Source of the DNA: Saccharopolyspora erythraea
Lineage (GTDB): Bacteria; Actinomycetota; Actinomycetes; Mycobacteriales; Pseudonocardiaceae
Assembly: GCF_018141105.1 (NCBI RefSeq)
Contig: NZ_CP054839.1
Location: 930,001 to 994,000 of the forward strand
Length of the DNA stretch: 64,000 bases
Direction: 5' to 3'
This document shows positions 57,232 to 64,000 of this stretch, piece by piece. The position numbers and the translations under genes were made by a program. Under the pieces are notes generated by a model. It made no database searches. It was not told the DNA's origin and saw nothing but the letters and a program-made list of their open reading frames with translations. Position 1 is the first letter of the stretch. The number at the start of each line of letters is the position of its first letter.

Positions 57232-58452
57232 TCAGCTCAGGCGCTCGACGACCATGGCCATCCCCTGGCCGCCGCCGACGCACATGGTCTCCAGACCGAA
57301 CTGCTTGTCGTGCCACTGGAGGGAGTTCAGCAGCGTCGTCGTGATGCGGGCGCCGGTCATGCCGAAGGGGTGGCCGACGGCGATGGCGCCACCGTTGACG
57401 TTCACCTTCTCCAGCGGGATGCCCAGGTCCTGGTAGGACGGGATGACCTGCGCGGCGAACGCCTCGTTGATCTCCACCAGGTCGATGTCGCCGACCGACA
57501 GGCCCGCGCGCGCCAGGGCCTGCTTCGACGCCTCCACCGGACCCAGGCCCATGATCTCCGGCGAGAGGCCCGAAACGCCGGTCGAGACGATCCGCGCGAG
57601 CGGCGTCAGGCCGAGCTGCTTGGCCTTGGTGTCGCTCATGACCACCACGGCGGCGGCGCCGTCGTTGAGCGGGCAGCAGTTGGCCGCGGTGATCCGGCCG
57701 TCCGGGCGGAACACCGGCTTGAGGCCCGCGACAGCCTCCTTTGTCACCCCGGCGCGCGGACCGTCGTCGGCGTCGACGACCTTGCCCGACGGCGTGGTGA
57801 CCGGCACGATCTCCCGTGCCCAGAACCCGTTGGCGATGGCCTTCTCGGCGAGGTTCTGCGACCGCACGCCGAAGTCGTCCATCTCGTCGCGGCTGATCCC
57901 CTTGAGCCGCGCCAGGTTCTCGGCGGTCTGGCCCATCGGGATGTAGACGTCGGGGAGAGCGTCGAACTCGCGCGGGTCGGTCCAGGAGTCCGCGCCCTGC
58001 TCGGCGGTGCGCTGCGTGCGCTCCAGGGCCTCGGTGAAGAGGGGGTTGCGGGTGTCATCCAGCGAGTCGGAGTTGCCCTTGGCGAAGCGCGAGACCATCT
58101 CCACGCCCGCGCTGATGAACACGTCGCCCTCACCGGCCTTGATCGCGTGCAGCGCCATCCGCGTGGTCTGCAAGCTGGAGGAGCAGTACCGGGTGACGGT
58201 GGTGCCGGGCAGGTGGTCGTAGCCGAGCAGCACCGAGACCACCCTGGCCATGTTGAAGCCCTGCTCGCCGCCGGGCAGACCGCAGCCCAGCATGAGGTCG
58301 TCGATGTCGGCCGGGTCCAGCTCGGGCACCTTGTCCAGCGCCGCGCGCACGATCTGCGCCGTCAGGTCGTCCGGCCGGACGTCCACCAGCGACCCCTTGC
58401 CCGCGCGGCCGATGGGGGAGCGTGCGGTGGCGACGATCACTGCTTCGGTCAT
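57232..58452 (-). CDS. acetyl-CoA C-acyltransferase (thiolase)
   Basis: 406 residues, the usual thiolase length. Nucleophilic Cys lies in [11 protein letters not shown] (Cys 90); the C-terminal catalytic His is in [17 protein letters not shown] and the second Cys in [26 protein letters not shown] is also typical. The enzyme either cleaves 3-ketoacyl-CoA in fatty-acid oxidation or condenses acetyl-CoA; the FadA/acetyl-transferase choice cannot be made from these motifs. ATG at 58452 has GGAG upstream. It is a single-gene unit on the minus strand. Confidence 0.95.
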   Translation of the reverse strand: MTEAVIVATARSPIGRAGKGSLVDVRPDDLTAQIVRAALDKVPELDPADIDDLMLGCGLPGGEQGFNMARVVSVLLGYDHLPGTTVTRYCSSSLQTTRMALHAIKAGEGDVFISAGVEMVSRFAKGNSDSLDDTRNPLFTEALERTQRTAEQGADSWTDPREFDALPDVYIPMGQTAENLARLKGISRDEMDDFGVRSQNLAEKAIANGFWAREIVPVTTPSGKVVDADDGPRAGVTKEAVAGLKPVFRPDGRITAANCCPLNDGAAAVVVMSDTKAKQLGLTPLARIVSTGVSGLSPEIMGLGPVEASKQALARAGLSVGDIDLVEINEAFAAQVIPSYQDLGIPLEKVNVNGGAIAVGHPFGMTGARITTTLLNSLQWHDKQFGLETMCVGGGQGMAMVVERLS

Positions 58453-58646
58453 GGGGGAACTCCTTCGTTCGCCGAGAAGTGGCACTGCGTGTCGTTGGGC
58501 TCGGTGGAGTCACTGTAGGTCCGCGACGACCATATTCGCGGTGATGCCCGTCACGGGCAATGCCCCGACCGACCGTTAAGTATGGACACGGGGGCGCCGT
58601 GCTGGCGAGACCGACGCGGGTCGACTTCGCGCTCGGCCCTCCCGGC

Positions 58647-59579
58647 TCAGCTCTCGACGTCCGCGCGGCTCCTCAACCTGCGGTTGAGCCGCGCGACGAT
58701 GCGGCTGGTCGGCCGCCTGGCCTCCGCCGCGGCGGACCGCGTGGGCGCCGTCGGCAGCGGCCCGCCCGTCCACTCGCCGAGCGCCGCGCACACCGCGGGC
58801 AACAGGATCTCGGCGGCCGCCTGGTAGCCGGCTGCCGAGGGGTGGAAGCGGTCCGGGCTGAAGAACTCGGCCGGCCTGGCGAGGAACTCCGGCGACAGCA
58901 GGTCCGCCAACGGCACCGCGTGCCCACCGTTGGCCTCGACCTCCCGGCGCTGGGCTCGGCCCAGGGCGAGGCTCCACGAGCTCGCGACCGACCGCAGCGG
59001 CTGCGGGATGGGCCGGATCGAACCGAGGTCCGGGCAGGTGCCGACGACCACCGCCACCCCGGCCTCGGCCAGCCGCCGGACCTCGGCGCCCAGCATCTCG
59101 GCGCAGGTCGCGACGGACAGCCGGGACGTGACGTCGTTGGCCCCGATGATCACCAGCGCAAGCTGCGGCGGTAGTGGCAGCAGCGCGTCGACCTGGGCGT
59201 GCAGCTCCTGGGACGTCGTGCCGACGATCGCGTGCGTGCGCAGGGACACCGGCCGGTCCAGCTCGGCGGCCAGCCCGCGAGCGATGAGGACGCCGAGCAG
59301 TTCGTCCGGGAAGTTCACGCCCAGACCGGCCGCCGCGGAGTCGCCCAGGACCGCGAGGTCGAGCGGCTGCGTGCCTTCGGGCAGCTCCGAGCGGGGCACC
59401 GGGCCGACGCCTTCGGGCAGGTGGATGCCGTCAGCGCGCAGGGGCATGTTCGCCGGCGGGCCGATCACCCGCCTGGCGTAGCGGGACTGGCCGTTCAGCA
59501 GTCCCCACGCGGCTCCGGAGAGCCCGCCCGCGGTACCGGCGGCCAGCATGGCGAGTCGAAGCGCTCTCAGCGCGATCAT
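58647..59579 (-). CDS. SGNH/GDSL-family hydrolase
   Basis: 310 residues: an N-terminal membrane/signal segment (RLAMLAAGTAGGLSGAAWGL), then the SGNH fold with block I LAVLGDSAAAGLGV (catalytic Ser), Gly in block II, Asn in block III VIIGANDVTSRL, and Asp/His in block V SPDRFHPSAAGYQ. It is likely an extracytoplasmic lipase/esterase or a deacetylase of glycans. ATG at 59579 follows a G-rich ribosome site. It is divergent from the cystathionine beta-synthase gene and followed by convergence with nothing close. Confidence 0.9.
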   Translation of the reverse strand: MIALRALRLAMLAAGTAGGLSGAAWGLLNGQSRYARRVIGPPANMPLRADGIHLPEGVGPVPRSELPEGTQPLDLAVLGDSAAAGLGVNFPDELLGVLIARGLAAELDRPVSLRTHAIVGTTSQELHAQVDALLPLPPQLALVIIGANDVTSRLSVATCAEMLGAEVRRLAEAGVAVVVGTCPDLGSIRPIPQPLRSVASSWSLALGRAQRREVEANGGHAVPLADLLSPEFLARPAEFFSPDRFHPSAAGYQAAAEILLPAVCAALGEWTGGPLPTAPTRSAAAEARRPTSRIVARLNRRLRSRADVES

Positions 59580-59931
59580 GCCTCCCCCTTCACCGGACGC
59601 GAACCACCCGCACCGTTCGGTGCGCTCACCATGGAAGACGCCGCAGGTGCGAAATTCGTTCCCGAGGTGTGTGTCGTGACAGATTTGCACGATGTTGCGC
59701 GGGTGCCCCTCATTCCCGGCCGCCTGCGGGTCGCGCAGCCCCGACCGCCGCCGACCGCCCCTCCGGTAGCCGGTCGCGCCCGCCTGACCTGGCCCGTTCG
59801 GTCCTGCGTGCGGCCGGTTCCCGCCGTACCGCCTCCCGACCGCCCGGCGTCACGGGCGCGTTAACGGCGGGACAACCAGGTGCGATTAGGCTCCGCAGCA
59901 CGGACGCGAGATGAAGGGTGAGGATCCCCGC
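59580..59931 (+). promoter_or_regulatory. divergent region before cystathionine beta-synthase
   Basis: About 350 bases without a supported gene. TAGGCT at 59887-59892 is a -10-like box, the same as that upstream of eno. The remainder is GC-rich and shows no further element I can name. It must carry the promoters of both divergent genes. Confidence 0.4.
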
Positions 59932-61299
59932 GTGGACTACGTCGAGCACATCGCCGATCTGGTGGGCAACACTCCGTTGGTACGGCTGAACTCGCTGGCC
60001 AAGGGGGCGACCCCCGTCTTGGCCAAGGTCGAGTACATGAACCCCGGCGGCAGCGTGAAGGACCGCATCGCGCTGCGGATGGTGGAGGCGGCCGAGGCCT
60101 CCGGCGAGCTCCGGCCCGGCGGCACGATCGTCGAGCCCACCTCCGGCAACACCGGCGTGGGGCTGGCGATGGTCGCCCAGCGCAAGGGCTACCGGTGCGT
60201 CTTCGTCTGCCCGGACAAGGTCAGCGAGGACAAGCGCAACGTGCTCGCGGCGTACGGGGCCGAGGTGGTGGTCTGCCCGACGGCGGTCCCGCCGGAGCAC
60301 CCGGACTCCTACTACAGCGTCTCCGACCGCCTGGTCACCGAGATCGAGGGCGCCTGGAAGCCCAACCAGTACGCGAACCCGGCCAACCCGGAGTCGCACT
60401 ACCACTCCACCGGCCCCGAGATCTGGCGGCAGACCGAGGGCCGGGTCACCCACTTCGTCGCGGGCATCGGCACCGGCGGCACGATCTCGGGCACCGGCCG
60501 TTACCTCAAGGAGGTCTCCGACGGCCGGGTCCAGATCATCGGCGCCGACCCCGAGGGTTCGGTGTACTCCGGCGGCGTCGGCCGCCCGTACCTGGTCGAG
60601 GGCGTCGGCGAGGACTTCTGGCCGGACACCTACGACCGCGACATCTGCGACCAGATCGTGGCAATCTCCGACGCCGACTCCTTCCACGTCACCCGCGACC
60701 TGGCCCGCGAGGAGGCCCTGCTGGTCGGCGGCTCCTGCGGGATGGCGGTGGCGGCGGCGCTGAAGATCGCCGAGACCGCGGGCCCCGACGGCGTCATCGT
60801 CGTGCTGCTGCCCGACGGCGGCCGCGGCTACCTCACCAAGGTCTTCAACGACTCCTGGATGGCCTCCTACGGCTTCCTCTCGCCCGACCACGCCGGTGGC
60901 TCGGTCGGCGACGTGCTGCGCCGCAAGGACGGCACGATCCCCGAGCTCGTGCACGTGCACCCGAACGAGACGGTCGCCGAGGCGGTGGCGATCCTGCGCG
61001 AGTTCGGCGTCTCGCAGATGCCGGTCGTCAACGCCGAGCCGCCGGTGATGGCCGCCGAGGTCGCGGGCGCGGTCAACGAGCGCGACCTCCTCGACGCGCT
61101 GTTCGCCGGCCGCGCGAACCTGGCCGACCGGGTCGAGCTGCACATGTCCCCGCCGCTGCCGACCATCGGCGCCGGGGAGGACATCAGCTCCGCGATGGGC
61201 GCGCTCACCAACGCCGACGGCGCCATGGTGCTCATCGACGGCAAGCCTGCCGGTGTGGTGACCCGCCAGGATGTGCTCGGTTTCATCGCCGGAAGATGA
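59932..61299 (+). CDS. cbs: cystathionine beta-synthase
   Basis: 455 residues from the GTG at 59932 (GGTGAGG 8 bases upstream); ATG at 59911 is an in-frame alternative. PLP-binding Lys lies in MNPGGSVKDRIA (Lys 43), the substrate loop in EPTSGNTGVGL, and the glycine-rich phosphate loop in AGIGTGGTISGTG. The C-terminal ~130 residues hold two CBS domains (HPNETVAEAVAILREFGVSQ and ISSAMGALTNADGAM) that can regulate activity. It condenses homocysteine and serine to cystathionine. No N-terminal haem domain is present, as expected for bacteria. It pairs with cystathionine gamma-synthase 1.4 kb downstream. Confidence 0.93.
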   Translation: MDYVEHIADLVGNTPLVRLNSLAKGATPVLAKVEYMNPGGSVKDRIALRMVEAAEASGELRPGGTIVEPTSGNTGVGLAMVAQRKGYRCVFVCPDKVSEDKRNVLAAYGAEVVVCPTAVPPEHPDSYYSVSDRLVTEIEGAWKPNQYANPANPESHYHSTGPEIWRQTEGRVTHFVAGIGTGGTISGTGRYLKEVSDGRVQIIGADPEGSVYSGGVGRPYLVEGVGEDFWPDTYDRDICDQIVAISDADSFHVTRDLAREEALLVGGSCGMAVAAALKIAETAGPDGVIVVLLPDGGRGYLTKVFNDSWMASYGFLSPDHAGGSVGDVLRRKDGTIPELVHVHPNETVAEAVAILREFGVSQMPVVNAEPPVMAAEVAGAVNERDLLDALFAGRANLADRVELHMSPPLPTIGAGEDISSAMGALTNADGAMVLIDGKPAGVVTRQDVLGFIAGR

Positions 61300-61404
61300 C
61301 GAGTTGTTACGTATCGGCACTACTGTGCTTGCCGATCGGCTAGCGTGTGTGTTCGCACGCCCCTGATCTTTGCTTTTCCATGCCTTAGGGAGTTAGGAAG
61401 CCCG

Positions 61405-62568
61405 ATGACCTCTCCGCAGCCGCCGGAAGGTGGCCAGCAGCCGCAGGGATCCGGCCAGCAGCCGGGCGGCGCTGACCAGAACCCGGAGTCGACCCAGATG
61501 ATCTCGTCGCGGATGGATCCGCAGCAGGGCGAGCAGAGCGGGGCGGACGCGACGCAGGTCGTCCGGCCGGCCCAGCAGCCGGCCGCTCAGCAGCCGACGT
61601 CGGACTCGACGCAGGTCGTTCCGCCGTCGATGCAGCCGCCGCAGCCGATGTACGAGCAGCCCGGTCTGGCCGGTCAGCAGCAGGCCCAGCAGCCCGCGTT
61701 CGGGCAGCAGCCCGCCGCGCCGCAGAGCCAGCCCGGCGGCTTCCCGGCGCAGCCCGGCACGCCTGGCGGCGGTTTCCCGGCTCCGCAGGCGACGCCGCAG
61801 AGCGGCTTCGGCGCCCCGGCGCCGCAGGCCGGCTACGGCCAGGCTCCCTACGGCCAGTCGCCGTACGGGCAGCAGCAGGGTCAGGGGCAGGGCAGCAAGG
61901 GCCTGGCGATGACTGCAGGCATCATCGCCATCGTCATCGGTGGTCTGGGCACCATCGGCTACCTGGTCTCGACGCTGATGCTCGGCGGGCTCAGCGCGCA
62001 GTACGAGCAGGCCGAGCGGGCGAAGGAGTCGCTGGGTGAGCTCGGCGCCGACATCCCGCTGCCGGAGCTGCCGCCGATCGGCTACCTGTACTTCTCCTAC
62101 ATCGTGTCGCTGCTGGCGGCGGTCGCGCTGCTCGTCGGCGGTGTGCTGATCCTCAAGCGCAACAAGATCGCCCCGCTGCTCGTCGTGGGCGCCGCGGGTG
62201 TCTGGGGTGTGCTGTCGCTCCTCAACATCTTCGTCGTGGGTTCGTACGCGATCTTCGGTGCGATCGTCGGCATCATCTTCGCGATCGCGCTGGGCGTCCT
62301 GGCGATGCTGCCGGGTACCCGTGAGTACGTGGCCGGCGCTGGTGCCGCGCCCGCCGTCGCGGGTGGCTACGGCCAGCAGGCCGGCTTCGGTCAGCAGGCC
62401 GGCTTCGGTCAGCCGCAGCAGCAGTACGGCCAGCAGGGTGCCTACGGCCAGCCGCAGCAGCAGTACGGCCAGCCGCAGCAGTTCGGCCAGCCCGGACAGC
62501 AGCAGCCGTACGGTCAGCCCGGCCAGCCGGGTGGCTACCAGCAGCCGGGTCAGCCGCCGCAGTGGTGA
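61405..62568 (+). CDS. Gln/Gly/Pro-rich membrane protein
   Basis: 387 residues. The N-terminal ~165 are low-complexity with many Gln, Gly, Pro and Ala (QQP, GYGQAPYGQ), then about four membrane helices (TAGIIAIVIGGLGTIGYLVS, YIVSLLAAVALLVGGVLILK and two more), then a second Gln/Gly/Tyr-rich tail with repeated GQPQQQYGQ units. Similar architecture is seen in DUF4064-like and other actinobacterial membrane proteins, but I cannot name a family. ATG at 61405 has AGGAAG upstream. It lies between the two transsulfuration genes without an evident metabolic link. Confidence 0.8.
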   Translation: MTSPQPPEGGQQPQGSGQQPGGADQNPESTQMISSRMDPQQGEQSGADATQVVRPAQQPAAQQPTSDSTQVVPPSMQPPQPMYEQPGLAGQQQAQQPAFGQQPAAPQSQPGGFPAQPGTPGGGFPAPQATPQSGFGAPAPQAGYGQAPYGQSPYGQQQGQGQGSKGLAMTAGIIAIVIGGLGTIGYLVSTLMLGGLSAQYEQAERAKESLGELGADIPLPELPPIGYLYFSYIVSLLAAVALLVGGVLILKRNKIAPLLVVGAAGVWGVLSLLNIFVVGSYAIFGAIVGIIFAIALGVLAMLPGTREYVAGAGAAPAVAGGYGQQAGFGQQAGFGQPQQQYGQQGAYGQPQQQYGQPQQFGQPGQQQPYGQPGQPGGYQQPGQPPQW

Positions 62569-62594
62569 CGTCCGGCTGAACGAGTCGCAGGCGG

Positions 62595-62619
62595 CCCCCG
62601 ACCTCGCCGAGGTCGGGGG
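62595..62619. terminator. hairpin terminator
   Basis: CCCCCGACCT and AGGTCGGGGG pair perfectly over 10 bp around CGCCG, 26 bases after the preceding stop. Confidence 0.65.
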
Positions 62620-62724
62620 TCGCTTCGCGTTCACCGGGAGTGCGCCGATCGCTGCCGCTCAGCGAAAGCAACCGTGCGCAGGGCGCCGGGCGCGGGACCG
62701 CGTCAGGCCCGTACGCTGCTGCGT

Positions 62725-63864
62725 ATGACCGACGGCTTCGCCACCCGCGCGATCCACGCGGGCCAGGATGCAGACCCGACGACCGGCTCGGTGATCGTGC
62801 CGATCCACGCGACCTCGACCTACGCCCAGGACGGCGTGGGCGGGATGCGCTCGGGCTACGAGTACTCGCGCACCGGCAACCCGACCCGGACGGCGCTGGA
62901 GGAGTGTCTGGCCGCGCTGGAAGGCGGCAGGCACGCCAGGGCGTTCGCCTCGGGCATGGCCGCCACCGACGCGGTGCTGCGCGCGACGCTGCGTCCCGGC
63001 GACCACCTGATCATCCCCGACGACGCCTACGGCGGCACGTTCCGGCTGATCGACAAGGTGCTGTCGGGCTGGGGTGTGGAGTACACGCCGGTCCCGGTGT
63101 CCGATGTGGATGCCGCGCGGGCGGCGATCCGGGCCAACACCAAGCTGATCTGGATCGAGACCCCCACCAACCCGCTGCTCAACATCGGCGACATCGCCGC
63201 GCTGGCGCAGCTCGCGCACGACACCGGCACGAAGCTGGTCGTGGACAACACGTTCGCCTCGCCGTACCTGCAGCAGCCGCTGGAACTCGGCGCGGCCGTC
63301 GTCGTGCACTCGACGACCAAGTACCTGGGCGGGCACTCCGACGTGGTCGGCGGCGCCGTGGTGACCTCCGACGACGAGCTCGCCCAGCAGGTCGCGTTCC
63401 TGCAGAACAGCGCGGGCGCGGTGCCGGGGCCGTTCGACGCGTGGCTGACGCTGCGCGGCCTGAAGACGCTCGCGGTGCGCATGGACCGCCACAGCGCCAA
63501 CGCCGAGCGGGTCGTGGCCGCGCTGCAGAACCACCCCAAGGTTGCCAAGGTGCTCTACCCGGGTCTGGAGGAGCACCCCGGCCACGACGTGGCGGTGAAG
63601 CAGATGCGCAGCTTCGGCGGGATGGTGTCGTTCATCCACGCCGACGGCGAGCAGGCCGCGCTCGACGTCTGCGCCCGCACCAGGCTGTTCACCCTGGCCG
63701 AGTCGCTGGGCGGGGTGGAGTCGCTGATCGAGCACCCCGGCCGGATGACCCACGCCAGCACGGCGGGCTCGATGCTGCAGGTGCCCTCGGACCTCGTCCG
63801 GCTGTCGGTCGGCATCGAGGACGCCGGTGACCTCGTCGAGGACCTGCTCAGCGCGCTGGGCTGA
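62725..63864 (+). CDS. metB: cystathionine gamma-synthase-type enzyme
   Basis: 379 residues of the Cys/Met-metabolism PLP family. The PLP Lys is in VVHSTTKYLGGHSDVVGG (Lys 199); YSRTGNPTR and AFASGMAATDAVLR near the N-terminus, WIETPTNPLL, and LGGVESLIEHPGRMTH near the C-terminus are intact. MetB joins O-acylhomoserine with cysteine; close relatives are cystathionine gamma-lyases, and motifs alone do not separate them. The neighbouring beta-synthase would make gamma-lyase activity useful too. A TACGCT box lies 7 bases before the ATG at 62725, so the transcript is probably leaderless. Confidence 0.9.
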   Translation: MTDGFATRAIHAGQDADPTTGSVIVPIHATSTYAQDGVGGMRSGYEYSRTGNPTRTALEECLAALEGGRHARAFASGMAATDAVLRATLRPGDHLIIPDDAYGGTFRLIDKVLSGWGVEYTPVPVSDVDAARAAIRANTKLIWIETPTNPLLNIGDIAALAQLAHDTGTKLVVDNTFASPYLQQPLELGAAVVVHSTTKYLGGHSDVVGGAVVTSDDELAQQVAFLQNSAGAVPGPFDAWLTLRGLKTLAVRMDRHSANAERVVAALQNHPKVAKVLYPGLEEHPGHDVAVKQMRSFGGMVSFIHADGEQAALDVCARTRLFTLAESLGGVESLIEHPGRMTHASTAGSMLQVPSDLVRLSVGIEDAGDLVEDLLSALG

Positions 63865-63872
63865 CGCCGCGA

Positions 63873-63898
63873 GCCCCGGTCCGCGAACGGGCCGGGGC
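63873..63898. terminator. bidirectional terminator
   Basis: GCCCCGGTCCG and CGGGCCGGGGC pair over 11 bp with one G-U around CGAA. It lies between metB and the gene on the minus strand at the window edge. Confidence 0.7.
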
Positions 63899-63905
63899 GC
63901 CCGGT

Positions 63906-64000
63906 TCAGGGGGACAGCGCGGGCTGCGTGCCGCCGAGCGAGCCCGGGTCCTGCGCCGGGAGCTGCGGGCTGACGGGCAGGTCGTCGGGCTGCACGCAGC
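63906..64000 (-). CDS. unidentified gene, C-terminal end only
   Basis: On the minus strand a frame open to the window edge ends in TGA at 63906-63908 and reads CVQPDDLPVSPQLPAQDP then GSLGGTQPALSP. The Pro-rich tail would suit an extracytoplasmic protein. A terminator hairpin directly beyond the stop supports a real gene. The product cannot be named. Confidence 0.4.
   Translation of the reverse strand, partial: CVQPDDLPVSPQLPAQDPGSLGGTQPALSP

Overview
The window is high-GC actinobacterial DNA. GTG and TTG starts, many apparently leaderless promoters (TANNNT placed 6-7 bases before the start codon), an eno/ftsB/DUF501/ppx block, a PPE-like plus EspG-like pair and the protein content fit the Pseudonocardiaceae; a Saccharopolyspora-like genome is my best guess (inference). 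There is no rRNA, no CRISPR array and no intact insertion sequence. One tRNA gene is present.

Layout. 1-8 kb: the end of an MFS transporter, an ArsR regulator, a secreted sugar-dehydrogenase-like lipoprotein, the transcription-repair coupling factor Mfd and a BCCT osmolyte transporter. 8.1-11.1 kb: a small type VII-secretion-like locus (helical protein, PPE-like protein, EspG-like protein) and a lipoprotein. 11.2-15.6 kb: a SurA-like lipoprotein, MazG, two tandem lytic transglycosylases and a TPR protein. 16-22.2 kb: eno-ftsB-DUF501, a Uma2 nuclease-fold protein, a third transglycosylase with a long Ser/Thr/Pro tail, and ppx. 22.4-28 kb: a five-gene oligopeptide ABC transporter operon. 28-34 kb: an XRE regulator with a divergent small Cys/His protein, an S10 peptidase, a type-5 uracil-DNA glycosylase, a ribbon-helix-helix/Doc toxin-antitoxin pair followed by a decayed copy of the glycosylase 3' end, and an ArsR-SRPBCC fusion. 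34.3-37.3 kb: type II NADH dehydrogenase, a compact locus of a 39-aa peptide, an MvdD-like ATP-grasp ligase and a 37-aa ORF, and a tRNA gene with anticodon UAA.

37.3-48.7 kb is a genomic island. An identical 18-bp direct repeat marks its ends: one copy is the 3' end of the tRNA gene and the other lies 11.3 kb downstream. Inside is a complete type III Wadjet anti-plasmid system (order jetD-jetA-jetB-jetC, families TIGR02679/02677/02678/02680), then a gene broken by a -1 frameshift and a pRiA4b ORF-3-like protein. No integrase is visible.

48.7-64 kb: DoxX and LysR, TetR, a truncated HipA-like kinase, a YidC paralogue, a sortase with an overlapping SpaA-like surface protein, a Bax-inhibitor-like membrane protein, a kilobase of non-coding repeats with a 53-bp period, a thiolase, an SGNH hydrolase, and cystathionine beta-synthase, a Gln-rich membrane protein and cystathionine gamma-synthase (transsulfuration).

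The most interesting elements are the Wadjet island, the unusual class I tRNA with a UAA anticodon, and the peptide/ATP-grasp locus beside it, whose last ORF carries a TTA codon.
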